Shown here piece after piece: positions 42,438 to 51,474 of a stretch of DNA of 64,000 bases (position 1 is its first letter; each line of letters starts with the position of its first letter). The position numbers and the translations under genes are program-made. The notes below the pieces were generated by a model. That model did not search any database. It worked only from the letters and a program-made list of their open reading frames with translations, and had not been told where the DNA came from. Origin of the DNA: Clostridiales bacterium (lineage in GTDB: Bacteria > Bacillota > Clostridia > Oscillospirales > Acutalibacteraceae); the NCBI GenBank assembly GCA_022799115.1, contig JAAWNT010000013.1, forward strand, positions 18,651-82,650. Reading direction: 5' to 3'.

Positions 42438-43532
42438 ATGCAACAAAACAGCTCCAAGAATTTACTTTCACGCATGGTACAGCCGCTCTTAGCATGGTAT
42501 GAAGAGCAGGCGCGCGTTCTCCCCTGGCGAGAAGATCCCCACCCCTATCGAGTATGGATCTCTGAAATCATGTTACAGCAAACCCGGGTGGAAGCAGCAA
42601 AGCCCTACTTCGAACGATTTCTTAACGCCCTGCCCAATGTCGAAGCCCTCGCCTCAGCCGACGAACAATCCCTGCTGAAGCTATGGGAAGGCCTTGGATA
42701 CTACAGCCGTGTGCGCAATCTGCAAAAGGCCGCCCGCCTTGTGATGGAGCAGTACGGAGGAACGCTTCCCTCCGACGTGGCTTCGCTGCAAAAGCTGCCG
42801 GGAATCGGCCCTTATACCGCAGGGGCCATTGCTTCCATCGCATACGGTACGCCGGCCCCTGCGGTGGACGGCAACGTGCTGCGGGTGATCTCCCGTCTCA
42901 CGGCCAGCCGCGAAGATATCTCCTCCTTAACAGTAAAACGGCAAATGGAAGCCGCCATCACGGAAATTCTCCCCAAGGGGCGAGTGGGAGACTTTAATCA
43001 GGCGCTGATGGAATTGGGAGCAATGGTCTGCCTTCCCAACGGGGTGGCAAAATGCCAGGAGTGTCCGATACGCGCCATTTGCAAGGCGTTTGAACAGGGC
43101 GTTGTCATGGAGCTTCCGGTCAAATCCCCTAAAAAGCCCCGCACCATCGAGCCCCGCACAGTATTGATCCTCTTCAGCGGATCGACCGTAGCTCTGCATC
43201 GCCGCCCAGATACCGGTTTGCTGGCCGGGATGTGGGAGCTGCCCAATCTCCCCGGCGCCCTATCCAGAGAAGAGGTGTGCGCGCTTTTTCAGCAAGAAGA
43301 GACCAATCTCGTCTCTCTGCACACCTTAAAGGGCGCAAAACACATTTTCTCCCATATTGAATGGCATATGTCCGGTTTTTCCGCTACCCTCAGGGAGCCA
43401 ATCGGTCAGGGAGATCTCATCTGGGCAACCCTTTCGCAGTTAAAGCAGCAATATCCGCTGCCCAGCGCCTTTCAATCGTATCTTCCACTCATCCACGACT
43501 ATTTGCAGAAAACCGATGAAAATGCCCCGTAA
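42438..43532 (+). CDS. mutY: A/G-specific adenine glycosylase
   Basis: MutY removes adenine mispaired with 8-oxoguanine. The 364-residue protein has the catalytic Glu in EIMLQQTRV, the helix-hairpin-helix LPGIGPYTAGAIASIAYG, and catalytic Asp in AVDGNVLRVISR. The 4Fe-4S ligands are C-x7-C-x2-C-x5-C (VCLPNGVAKCQECPIRAIC), and a C-terminal NUDIX-like 8-oxoG recognition domain follows. The first Cys spacing is seven rather than the six of E. coli. The start MQQNSSKN at 42438 has AAAGAGG; the earlier ATG lacks a site. Confidence 0.95.
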   Translation: MQQNSSKNLLSRMVQPLLAWYEEQARVLPWREDPHPYRVWISEIMLQQTRVEAAKPYFERFLNALPNVEALASADEQSLLKLWEGLGYYSRVRNLQKAARLVMEQYGGTLPSDVASLQKLPGIGPYTAGAIASIAYGTPAPAVDGNVLRVISRLTASREDISSLTVKRQMEAAITEILPKGRVGDFNQALMELGAMVCLPNGVAKCQECPIRAICKAFEQGVVMELPVKSPKKPRTIEPRTVLILFSGSTVALHRRPDTGLLAGMWELPNLPGALSREEVCALFQQEETNLVSLHTLKGAKHIFSHIEWHMSGFSATLREPIGQGDLIWATLSQLKQQYPLPSAFQSYLPLIHDYLQKTDENAP

Positions 43533-43575
43533 GCGCCCGATCAACATATATTGAAAAAGCCGGCATCTGTAAATA

Positions 43576-43617
43576 CAAAAAAAGAGACGCTCCTCCAAGC
43601 GAAGGGCGTCTCTCTTT
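43576..43617 (+). terminator. Bidirectional terminator between mutY and the PrsA-like gene
   Basis: AGAGACGC (43583-43590) pairs with GCGTCTCT (43606-43613). A seven-T run follows on minus and CTTTCTTT on plus. It can end both converging genes. Confidence 0.85.
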
Positions 43618-43628
43618 CTTTGCGTTGC

Positions 43629-44654
43629 TTATTTCAGGCTGTCCACAGTGATCAAATCGTATTGATCGCCATATTCCACCTTCATGCTGTTTTGAATCTC
43701 CTCATACTCCTGTTGCAGCCGCACCTGACGATATTGGGTAATCAAATCATCAATATTGTCGTCGATATATTTTTCCTCCATAGGCAGCCGCTTGATGATG
43801 TGATATCCGTACTCAGACTCCACCAGTCCGCTGATCTCATTTTCCTTTAAGCTGACGGCTCCCTTATAAAACGGCTCTACCATCATGCCTTCCATAAAAT
43901 AATACCCGTCGGTATTGTCCTTCATGCCGTCGTCCTCTCCATATTTCTTCACCAGCTTGTCAAAATCCTCGCCGTCTTGGGCTTTCCGCAGCGCTTCCTC
44001 TGCTGTTTTCTTTTGGGCGGCGTCGTTGTCGGTGCCGGTCTTAATCAAAATATGGCTGGCCCGCAGGAAATCCTTATCAATGATTTCTTTCATCTCGTCT
44101 TCGGTGACCAGATATTTTCCGGTTTTCTGATTGAGCATTTCACTGCCCACCTTCTCCCGGAACAGGCTGTTCTCCAAAATACGGTGATACAGATCCTCGG
44201 TCATAAAGGAGGAGCTCAACGCTTTATTAAACTCATCTCTGCTGCCTTTAAAATTCTGTTCAACCAGAGAATCCACCCTGGCGGGCACCTGCTCTTTATC
44301 GGAATCGGTCAGAGATACCCCGTTCTTTGCGGCGATCTCATCCACCGCGAAAAATCCCTTGATGGCTTTAAGCGCCTGCTCTTTAATAGTATCCGTCTCT
44401 CCAGGATGGGACTCCCAATAGCTGTCGTCGCCCTGATCCATGGAATTCTTTACCGATAAATAGAAATAGCGGTATAAATCCAGCGGCACCTCATGACTGT
44501 TCACCTTGAGCACATATGGCACCTGTACCTCCTTTCCCTCCACCATAATGGCAGTGGGGGCGGTGGCCACATAGCTTTGCTGACAGCCGGTAAACAGCGA
44601 CGCCGTCATAGCCGCCGCTAAGATCAAACCGGTAATTTTTCTAAAATGTCTCAT
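43629..44654 (-). CDS. PrsA/SurA-like peptidyl-prolyl isomerase lipoprotein
   Basis: The 341-residue protein has a lipoprotein signal (MRHFRKITGLILAAAMTASL, lipobox FTGC), an N-terminal helical chaperone region (residues 40-190), and a parvulin domain (about residues 199-290). The parvulin domain carries ASHILIKTGTDNDAAQKK, DFDKLVKKYGEDD, GYYFMEGMMVEPFYKGA and YGYHIIKRL. It acts outside the membrane to help secreted proteins fold. It stands alone. Length is somewhat above B. subtilis PrsA. Confidence 0.92.
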   Translation of the reverse strand: MRHFRKITGLILAAAMTASLFTGCQQSYVATAPTAIMVEGKEVQVPYVLKVNSHEVPLDLYRYFYLSVKNSMDQGDDSYWESHPGETDTIKEQALKAIKGFFAVDEIAAKNGVSLTDSDKEQVPARVDSLVEQNFKGSRDEFNKALSSSFMTEDLYHRILENSLFREKVGSEMLNQKTGKYLVTEDEMKEIIDKDFLRASHILIKTGTDNDAAQKKTAEEALRKAQDGEDFDKLVKKYGEDDGMKDNTDGYYFMEGMMVEPFYKGAVSLKENEISGLVESEYGYHIIKRLPMEEKYIDDNIDDLITQYRQVRLQQEYEEIQNSMKVEYGDQYDLITVDSLK

Positions 44655-44995
44655 AATCTTATATTCTCCTAGCTAAACAATTAATAGCAGCTTGCAATGG
44701 TTTGGAATGCTCTCAATCCATGCTTTGAACATCCGGCTTTGCAGCTGCCCTATTGTTGTATCATACCACATTCTTATCAGGAAGAAAAGCGTTTCATCAG
44801 AAATATTGAACCGAACGCTCGCTATTTATGTCAAAACATACGGAAGCGATGACGCAGCCACCTCTGATCTTACGTCAACGCTTCCTTGAGTTCAGTCGGG
44901 ATCTTATTGGCTTCCATGGAAATCCATTCAATACAAAAAGATCCTTCTTATTGATTTTTTATCACATTATTTTTTATAAGTATGTGATATCTGGT

Positions 44996-45349
44996 TCAGC
45001 AGCTTGGATCTTCATCATCCGATTTCAGGATCTTAATGACTTCAAAGAAGAAGAAAACCAATTTGGTCAAAATCTTGTATTCTTTATCCGTACAACGTCT
45101 GAACAAATCTTCCATTAAGCTAATGTCCCGATTCATTCTTCCCGTCAAGATGAAATCCGTAGACACGTCCAGCGCTTGCGCCAATCGGTAAAGCGTGTCC
45201 ATTCCCATCCCTTTGGAACCATTTTCGATATCCGCCATAAACGTGGTGGATATCTCAATTTTGCCTGCCAACTCCTCTCGTTTGAAACCAAGCGCTTCTC
45301 TCTGTTTTCGAACCCGTTCCCCAATGAGCAATCGGTTTAACTTTTTAAT
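44996..45349 (-). CDS. XRE-family HTH regulator (probable ATT start)
   Basis: The protein has an XRE helix-turn-helix: IGERVRKQREALGFKREELAGKIEISTTFMADIENGSKGMGMDTLYRLAQALDV shortened here to its key parts IGERVRKQRE, REELAGKIEIS and MADIENGSKG. A C-terminal region with a phenylalanine-rich helix follows. ATT at 45349 lies seven bases after a perfect GGGAGGTGATC ribosome binding site and yields a natural MKK start; an ATG six codons upstream precedes that site. The product is 117 residues from ATT. It is divergent from a second XRE gene with about 140 bases between. Targets are unknown. Confidence 0.8.
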   Translation of the reverse strand: MKKLNRLLIGERVRKQREALGFKREELAGKIEISTTFMADIENGSKGMGMDTLYRLAQALDVSTDFILTGRMNRDISLMEDLFRRCTDKEYKILTKLVFFFFEVIKILKSDDEDPSC

Positions 45350-45423
45350 AGGATCACCTCCCTTCATACCATATTATTAATCAGTATAAGTCTCTGATTT
45401 GCAGGATTAAACAGCCACAGGCG

Positions 45424-45452
45424 TTGCGATTTTGCAACTATAGTTGTATAAT
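45424..45452 (+). promoter_or_regulatory. Promoter with embedded palindromic operator for the plus-strand XRE gene
   Basis: TTGCGA (45424-45429), 17 bases, TATAAT (45447-45452). The spacer ends with the perfect palindrome CAACTATAGTTG (45435-45446), which touches the -10. Such a placement fits autorepression by one of the two divergent XRE proteins. Confidence 0.7.
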
Positions 45453-45487
45453 CAAGGCAATCCATAGACTATAAACGAGGTGGTTAA

Positions 45488-45712
45488 ATGAAGGAGACCC
45501 CAAACGGGAAAGTAGAATCAACTTTTGCGGATAGACTGCGGCAAACCCGAATTGCACAACGACTTACCCAAGCGGAAATGGCTACCATGCTTGGGATTGA
45601 ACGGTCCTCATACACCTACTACGAAACCGGGAAAACTCAGCCAAATTTAAAAACGTTGAAAAAATTGAAAAAAATTTTGAATGTATCCATTGATTATTTA
45701 GTGGGAGACTGA
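45488..45712 (+). CDS. Small XRE-family HTH regulator
   Basis: The 74-residue protein is almost only an HTH domain: FADRLRQTRIAQRLTQAEMA, MLGIERSSYTYYETGKTQPN and LKKILNVSIDYLVGD, the usual SinR/phage-repressor pattern. ATG at 45488 follows GAGGTGG. It lies divergent from another XRE gene and upstream of the SpoVAF-like gene. A palindrome inside its promoter suggests autoregulation. Confidence 0.9.
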   Translation: MKETPNGKVESTFADRLRQTRIAQRLTQAEMATMLGIERSSYTYYETGKTQPNLKTLKKLKKILNVSIDYLVGD

Positions 45713-45857
45713 CGGATTCGGACCAACGGACAGCGCGCCTCCGTCCATCGGAAAGCGCCTTATGCGGCGTCTTTTTCGGCTCTCTGTAAATTCTTTCTCG
45801 CTTTGGAATGATCCACCTGATTCTGGTAAAACTATCACCATATAAAGGGGTGATAGC

Positions 45858-47261
45858 ATGTCGTTTTTTAATAATTTCTGTGAGACGATTACACAAATTG
45901 AAACCACCTTGCGGGTAAAAGAAAGCTTCGATCTTATCAACCGCACCATCAAAATTGCCGGCCGTCAAGCCTGTATTTTTTTTATAGACGGTTTGGTAAA
46001 AGATGAAGTAATGGAAAAAATCATGGAGTTTTTCTATTCTGTAAAGGAAGGGGAGCTAACAGACGCCGATACCTTTTCCAAAGAGGGGATTCCCTATGTG
46101 GAAGTAGACATAACAAGCGATCTGGAACAGATCTGCGCCAACATTTTATCGGGGATTTTGGTTTTGGTGGTGGAAGGGTTTGACAAGGCCCTCGCCATCG
46201 ACGTCCGCACCTATCCTCAGCGTTCGGTGGACGAACCGGAAAAGGACAAGGTACTGCGCGGTTCCCGGGACGGCTTTGTGGAAACCCTGGTGATGAACAC
46301 CGCCCTCATCCGGCGGCGGATCCGCGACGCTGATTTCACAGTAAAGATTTTCAATGTGGGCAGCCGTTCCAAAACCGATGTGGTCATGTGCTACATGGAC
46401 AGTATGGTGGACCATAAGCTGTTGGACCGGCTGAGCAAAAAACTGGAAACCATCAAGGTGGAAGCCCTCACGATGAATCAGCAAAGCCTGGTGGAAGCGA
46501 TCTATCCTTATCCTTGGTACAATCCCTTTCCCAAGTTCAAATACAGTGAACGCCCTGATTCTACCGCCTCGTCCATCCTGGAAGGAAACATTGTTATCTT
46601 GGTGGATAATTCCCCATCTGCGATTATTGTCCCCACAAGTATCTTCGATATTGTAGAAGAGGCGGACGACTATTATTTTCCTCCGATCACGGGCACCTAT
46701 CTTCGTCTTTCCCGCTACTTGGTCACCATCGCCACCCTGCTTGTCACGCCTTTGTGGCTGCTTGCCCTGCAAAATCCCCAATATGTTCCCAGTCTGTTTC
46801 AGTTTGTGCTGCTCAAGGATCCGGTTAATATTCCCATCTTCTGGCAGCTCATGGTTTTAGAGTTGGCCATTGACGGCCTTCGGTTGGCCTCGCTTAACAC
46901 CCCCAGCGCCCTGTCAACATCTCTCTCGGTCATCGCCGGCATTATTCTCAGTGATTTCGCCGTTACCGCCGGCTGGTTTACCACCGAAGCTCTCCTGTAT
47001 ATGGCTTTTGTGGCCATTGCCAACTACTCGCAACCCAGCTATGAATTGGGCTATGCTTTAAAATTCATGCGTATCCTGATTCTCATCCTTACGGCGCTGT
47101 TTAATATCTGGGGATTTGTCATCGGCTGCTTGGTCACAATTTTATTAATTTCTTTCAATAAAACACTGTCTGGCAAAAGCTACCTGTATCCTCTTATCCC
47201 TTTCCACGGCAAGGAATTTCTTCGGCGTTTCTTCCGGGTGCGTATCCAAAAATCCAGATAA
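45858..47261 (+). CDS. GerA-family spore germination protein, SpoVAF-like
   Basis: The 467-residue protein has an N-terminal cytoplasmic GerA domain with RTYPQRSVDEPEKDKVLRGS, RDGFVETLVMNTALIRRRIRD and FNVGSRSKTDVVMCYM. Four to five C-terminal membrane helices follow (VTIATLLVTPLWLLAL, IAGIILSDFAVTAGWF, FMRILILILTALFNIWGF). The RTYP...EPEKD...RGSRDGF pattern is closer to SpoVAF than to GerAA nutrient receptors. SpoVAF contributes to germination signalling in the spore inner membrane. It is alone here, with no spoVA or gerB/gerC genes next to it. ATG at 45858 has AGGGGTGA. Confidence 0.88.
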   Translation: MSFFNNFCETITQIETTLRVKESFDLINRTIKIAGRQACIFFIDGLVKDEVMEKIMEFFYSVKEGELTDADTFSKEGIPYVEVDITSDLEQICANILSGILVLVVEGFDKALAIDVRTYPQRSVDEPEKDKVLRGSRDGFVETLVMNTALIRRRIRDADFTVKIFNVGSRSKTDVVMCYMDSMVDHKLLDRLSKKLETIKVEALTMNQQSLVEAIYPYPWYNPFPKFKYSERPDSTASSILEGNIVILVDNSPSAIIVPTSIFDIVEEADDYYFPPITGTYLRLSRYLVTIATLLVTPLWLLALQNPQYVPSLFQFVLLKDPVNIPIFWQLMVLELAIDGLRLASLNTPSALSTSLSVIAGIILSDFAVTAGWFTTEALLYMAFVAIANYSQPSYELGYALKFMRILILILTALFNIWGFVIGCLVTILLISFNKTLSGKSYLYPLIPFHGKEFLRRFFRVRIQKSR

Positions 47262-47454
47262 AAAAAGCAGAAGTCATCCTGCATTCCCCCTATACTACCC
47301 GTGGGTAATAGAATAGACGGCTCCCGTTGAAGCACAGCCTTTTCCACACAATAAGGCCATATTGCTTTTATGGGCTCCATGGATGATTCCCGCTTATCAT
47401 AACAATTAATATATTTTATTTATAGATATTGAATTTATTATATCATGAAATTAA

Positions 47455-47525
47455 AAAACCGGAATTTCTTTTTCCTTAAACAAATTACCAAAGATAACAT
47501 CGTTTAAGGATAGAATTCCGGTTTT
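47455..47525. terminator. Long bidirectional terminator between converging genes
   Basis: AAAACCGGAATT (47455-47466) pairs with AATTCCGGTTTT (47514-47525). CCTTAAAC (47474-47481) pairs with GTTTAAGG (47502-47509) inside. T-rich flanks on both strands suit termination of the SpoVAF-like and ABC exporter genes. Confidence 0.75.
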
Positions 47526-47546
47526 ATTTAATAATAATATTTATTT

Positions 47547-49328
47547 TTATTTGTTCTGGTCAATCCGGTCGGAATACATACTGTATAAGCTGTAATAAAT
47601 CCCTCTTTTGTCCATCAGCTGCTGGTGGCTTCCCTGTTCGGCAATGCCGTTTTCCGTTAATACCAAAATCGTATTGGCGTTGCGTATGGTAGTGAGCCGG
47701 TGGGCAATGGTAAATGTGGTGCGTCCTTTGGCAAGCTTCTCCAAGGATTTCTGAACGATACGCTCGCTCTCATTGTCCAGCGCGGAGGTGGCTTCGTCCA
47801 AAATTAGGACCGGAGGATTCTTCAAAAACACCCGGGCGATGCTGATACGCTGCTTTTGACCTCCGGAAAGCTTAACCCCCCGTTCTCCCACATAGGTGTC
47901 ATAGCCGTCGCAAAGCTGCATGATAAATTCGTGTGCGCCCGCCTGCTTGGCGGCCTCTATGATCTCCTGGCGGCTTGCTCCCGGCTTTCCGTATTCTATG
48001 TTATCATAAATAGATCCCGAAAAGAGATATACCTCTTGCTGAACAACCCCAATCTTGGATCGCAGGGAGTGCAGTTTAATTCCCCGGATATCCTGGCCAT
48101 CCAACAGAATTCTGCCCGCCGTCACCTCATAAAATCGGGGAATCAGACTGCACAAGGTAGTTTTTCCTCCTCCCGAGGGTCCCACCAGGGCGATATTCTC
48201 GCCGGACTTTACATGCAGATTGATCTTCGAAAGCACCTCGCTGTGATCGTCGGAATACCGAAAGCTCACCTCATCAAAGCGGATCTCTCCCTTTACCTGC
48301 GTAAGCTCTACCGCATCCGGACTGTCTTTGATTTCAATGGGAGCGTCCATAATCTCACTAAATCGCTCGATGCCCGTCATTCCTCGTTGGAACTGCTCGG
48401 TAAATTCCACAATCCTGCGGATTGAGGTCAGCAAAGTGGTCACATACAGCAGATAAGCCATCAAGTCGGCGGCGGTAATTTGGCGGTAAATCATAAACAA
48501 GGCCCCTGCAACCACCACCGCAATATACATCACGCCGTCAAAAATTCGGGTACTGCTTTGAAATCCCGCCATATATCGGTAAGCGGTCTTTTTTATGCCC
48601 AAAAATCCATCGTTGCCCTGGCGGAACTTCTCCTCCTCTATCTCCTCGTTAGCAAAGGATTTTACCACCCGCACCCCCAGCAGGCTGTCCTCCACCTGCG
48701 CGTTGAGTTCTCCCAGCTGGTCCCGCTGCTTTTTAAAGGCTCTGCGCATTTTTTTGTTGAACAGCATGGCAAAAATCAGCATAAACGGCAGCATTGCAAA
48801 AATGATAATGGTCAGCCAGAGATTAAACTGCCCCAGAATGACAAAGGCCGCCACGATTTTAATGGCTGCAATGAAAAACTCTTCCGGGCAGTGATGGGCA
48901 AACTCAGTCACATCGAACAAGTCGCTGGTGACTCTGGCCATGATCTGCCCGATCTTGGTATTGTCATAGTAGGAATAGGATAGCTTTTGCAGATGAGAAA
49001 ACAAATCCCTGCGCATGTCGGTTTCGATCTTTGCGCCCATAATATGTCCGGTATAGGCCATAAAATAGTTGGCAAGCGTGTCGATTATCCGCAGTATAAG
49101 GTAAAATCCACCCACAGAAATCACCATCTGTACGGTGAGGCTTTGCAGGTCGTTCATGCCTTTGTCCGTGATAAACCGGACGATCAGCGGAAAGACCAGC
49201 TCGCATAGGGTGGTAAGAGCGGCGCACAGCAAATCCAGCGCCAATACCACCCAATATTTTTTAAAATAGGGCAAAAACCGCTTCATCAGGCTTATGTTCC
49301 CCGTCTTTTTCGTCTTGTTTTGATTCAT
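47547..49328 (-). CDS. ABC exporter, fused permease and ATPase
   Basis: The 593-residue protein has six membrane helices (residues 20-310, an ABC type I exporter fold) and a C-terminal ATPase with Walker A GPSGGGKTTL, Q-loop VVQQEVYLFSGSIYDNI, signature [17 protein letters not shown], Walker B VLILDEATSALD and His in TIAHRL. Start ATG 49328 (MNQNK) has AAGGAGG eight bases upstream; an earlier in-frame ATG lacks one. It is a half-transporter and would work as a homodimer or with an unlinked partner. Substrate is unknown. Confidence 0.93.
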   Translation of the reverse strand: MNQNKTKKTGNISLMKRFLPYFKKYWVVLALDLLCAALTTLCELVFPLIVRFITDKGMNDLQSLTVQMVISVGGFYLILRIIDTLANYFMAYTGHIMGAKIETDMRRDLFSHLQKLSYSYYDNTKIGQIMARVTSDLFDVTEFAHHCPEEFFIAAIKIVAAFVILGQFNLWLTIIIFAMLPFMLIFAMLFNKKMRRAFKKQRDQLGELNAQVEDSLLGVRVVKSFANEEIEEEKFRQGNDGFLGIKKTAYRYMAGFQSSTRIFDGVMYIAVVVAGALFMIYRQITAADLMAYLLYVTTLLTSIRRIVEFTEQFQRGMTGIERFSEIMDAPIEIKDSPDAVELTQVKGEIRFDEVSFRYSDDHSEVLSKINLHVKSGENIALVGPSGGGKTTLCSLIPRFYEVTAGRILLDGQDIRGIKLHSLRSKIGVVQQEVYLFSGSIYDNIEYGKPGASRQEIIEAAKQAGAHEFIMQLCDGYDTYVGERGVKLSGGQKQRISIARVFLKNPPVLILDEATSALDNESERIVQKSLEKLAKGRTTFTIAHRLTTIRNANTILVLTENGIAEQGSHQQLMDKRGIYYSLYSMYSDRIDQNK

Positions 49329-49534
49329 TGGTCGAACCTCCTTATCTATATGAGATAGAAACTCGGTCATTCCCCGTTCCGAATCATTCCATTGTCCGCA
49401 ACGCTTTTATCCAAAACGCCGGAGACGCCTTTTTTCTTCCGCCGGAAAGAGTCCGCTTTGGGTTCCCTTTGTCCTATCTCTCCCCTCATTTCGTTGCTGT
49501 TTTTCTTGCATCGCCGGCAATCAGCAAAACGCTT

Positions 49535-51112
49535 TTAAAGAACGGGTTCTAAAAGCATACAATCCATGTAATATTGGCTAAACATCGGGTTTTGTGACAG
49601 CTCTACCGTCTCCATTCGCTCCGCCATCTCCTCGGTTAAGGTTTTAAACTCACTGTTTTGCAGCAGCATACAAGCTCCCACGCCCGCCGCATTGCCGATC
49701 ACTTTGGTCTTTCCCGCCAACGCCTTTGGAATGAGTCCTATGCGCGCGGCGCTGTCGATCCGGATAAAACTGCCGAATCCTCCCGCCAGATACAGGGTTT
49801 TTATCTCCCCCGGTCCTAACCCGGCCCGGGACAACAGAGTGAGCATCCCAGCGCAAATGGCCCCCTTCGCCAACTGTACATTGCGGATATCCCGCTGAGT
49901 CAGCATCACCTGACTGCCCGGCAAGCGAAACGCAGGCTGTCCGTCCACTTGGCAAAGGAAATCCAGATAATCGTGCCCCTCTTCCGCAATGGCTCCCGTC
50001 TCCTCCACAACTCCCGCCTCAAGCAGAACCGCCGCCGCATCCAGAAGCCCGGAACCGCAAAGGCCCTTCGCTTCACATCCGCCAATGGTGGTATGGCGAA
50101 TTTTGCCTTGCTCCAGCCTCACTGAATCGATAGCGCCGGGAAGGGCAGGCATTCCCATGCGGATATTTCCACCCTCCAGGGCCGGCCCCGCCGCCGTAGA
50201 GCAGCAGATAATCCTACCGTCTGCACGCAGCGCCATCTCGCCGTTGGTACCGATATCCAGCAGCAAACAGTTTCCCTGCTCCTTTATCATGCCGCTGGCC
50301 AAGATGGCGGTGGTGATATCGGCCCCCACAAAAGCGGAGGCGCATCGGGGCAGGTAAATCCTGGCCTTGGGCGCGCATGTTATTCCTAACGCTTCTCCGG
50401 TTCGCCACTCCCCAAACTGCCGGTTGGCGGTAAAGGGGGCGTGGGTCAGTTCTTCAGGACAGATCCCAGCCAGCAAGTAAAGCATGGCGGTATTGGCCGT
50501 TATCACCATCTGCCGTATTTCCCCGCAAGCTATCCCCGCCTGCCGGGCCAACTCGGAAAGCTGGCGGTCAATCTCTCCGGCGATCGCTCGGTTCAGCGCT
50601 TCCCCCTCCCCTGCAATCGCGCGCTCCATCCGAGAGATCACATCAGCTCCCCAAACAGCCTGGGGATTCGCTCCGCCGGTGCGGCCCGCCGGCGTGCAGT
50701 CCGGAAGCCGGTAGAGGTACGACGCCACGGTGGTTGTTCCCACATCCACCGCAGCCGCCCATCCCTCGCCGTCCGGCCTGCTATCAAAATCCGGGGCGAC
50801 GCCGTGGCCAACCACATAGGCCGAGCCGCTATTTTCCGTCCATGATATCTCCGCGTCACCAGCGATCCTGGCCATACAGGCCAGCCGGATTCCCATCCGA
50901 AGTTCCTCCTGAGACAACGCGCGGCGCTCCTCCCAAGTGGGCTCTGACAAGAGTCCCCGGGTCTTTACCCGGCACTTTCCACAAATTCCCTTTCCCGCGC
51001 AGGGCATGGTCAAAGTGAATCCATGCGCCTGCAACGCCTGTGAAACCAGAACTCCTGTTTCACAAGCGACCCGCTTTTTTATCCCATTCGCTATGATTGT
51101 CAAAACAGCCAT
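49535..51112 (-). CDS. RACE-type reductive activator of corrinoid proteins (ASKHA, DUF4445)
   Basis: The 525-residue protein has an N-terminal 2Fe-2S ferredoxin domain with Cys ligands in MPCAGKGICGKCRV and RLACMA. A middle linker and a large actin-fold ATPase follow, with AAVDVGTTTVASYLY, LLLDIGTNGEMAL and LYLAGGFGSFI, which fits RACE/RamA-type proteins. These reactivate oxidised cobalamin in corrinoid methyltransferases using ATP. No corrinoid protein or methyltransferase is near. Start ATG 51112 has AAGGAAGGTG upstream. Confidence 0.88.
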   Translation of the reverse strand: MAVLTIIANGIKKRVACETGVLVSQALQAHGFTLTMPCAGKGICGKCRVKTRGLLSEPTWEERRALSQEELRMGIRLACMARIAGDAEISWTENSGSAYVVGHGVAPDFDSRPDGEGWAAAVDVGTTTVASYLYRLPDCTPAGRTGGANPQAVWGADVISRMERAIAGEGEALNRAIAGEIDRQLSELARQAGIACGEIRQMVITANTAMLYLLAGICPEELTHAPFTANRQFGEWRTGEALGITCAPKARIYLPRCASAFVGADITTAILASGMIKEQGNCLLLDIGTNGEMALRADGRIICCSTAAGPALEGGNIRMGMPALPGAIDSVRLEQGKIRHTTIGGCEAKGLCGSGLLDAAAVLLEAGVVEETGAIAEEGHDYLDFLCQVDGQPAFRLPGSQVMLTQRDIRNVQLAKGAICAGMLTLLSRAGLGPGEIKTLYLAGGFGSFIRIDSAARIGLIPKALAGKTKVIGNAAGVGACMLLQNSEFKTLTEEMAERMETVELSQNPMFSQYYMDCMLLEPVL

Positions 51113-51474
51113 ACGGCACCTTCCTTTGGAATCGCTCAAACAGCAGCCGCCGTTTCTTTTCTAAAATAAAAAATAAAACCAATCGTCTTAATCGATTTTT
51201 TCTATTACCTTATCATATTTGCGCGGAAAATGGAATCATCCGCTGGGTCTCTTATGAATTTTTGTGAAAACGGTTGGGTTTTCTCCTCTTTTCATCTTTT
51301 CATTTTCACCGCTTTGAGGTAAAATAAAAAAGAACCATCCCAAAGCGCGTCCACGCCCTTCTCAATCAACAAGCGCGCCCTTTTAACGGGCCTGTAAAAC
51401 AATCCATGGACACGCTTTCTTGTATGTAATTGTTATCACAACAAAAATCGATATCTGGAAAGGGGATCTCTTAA

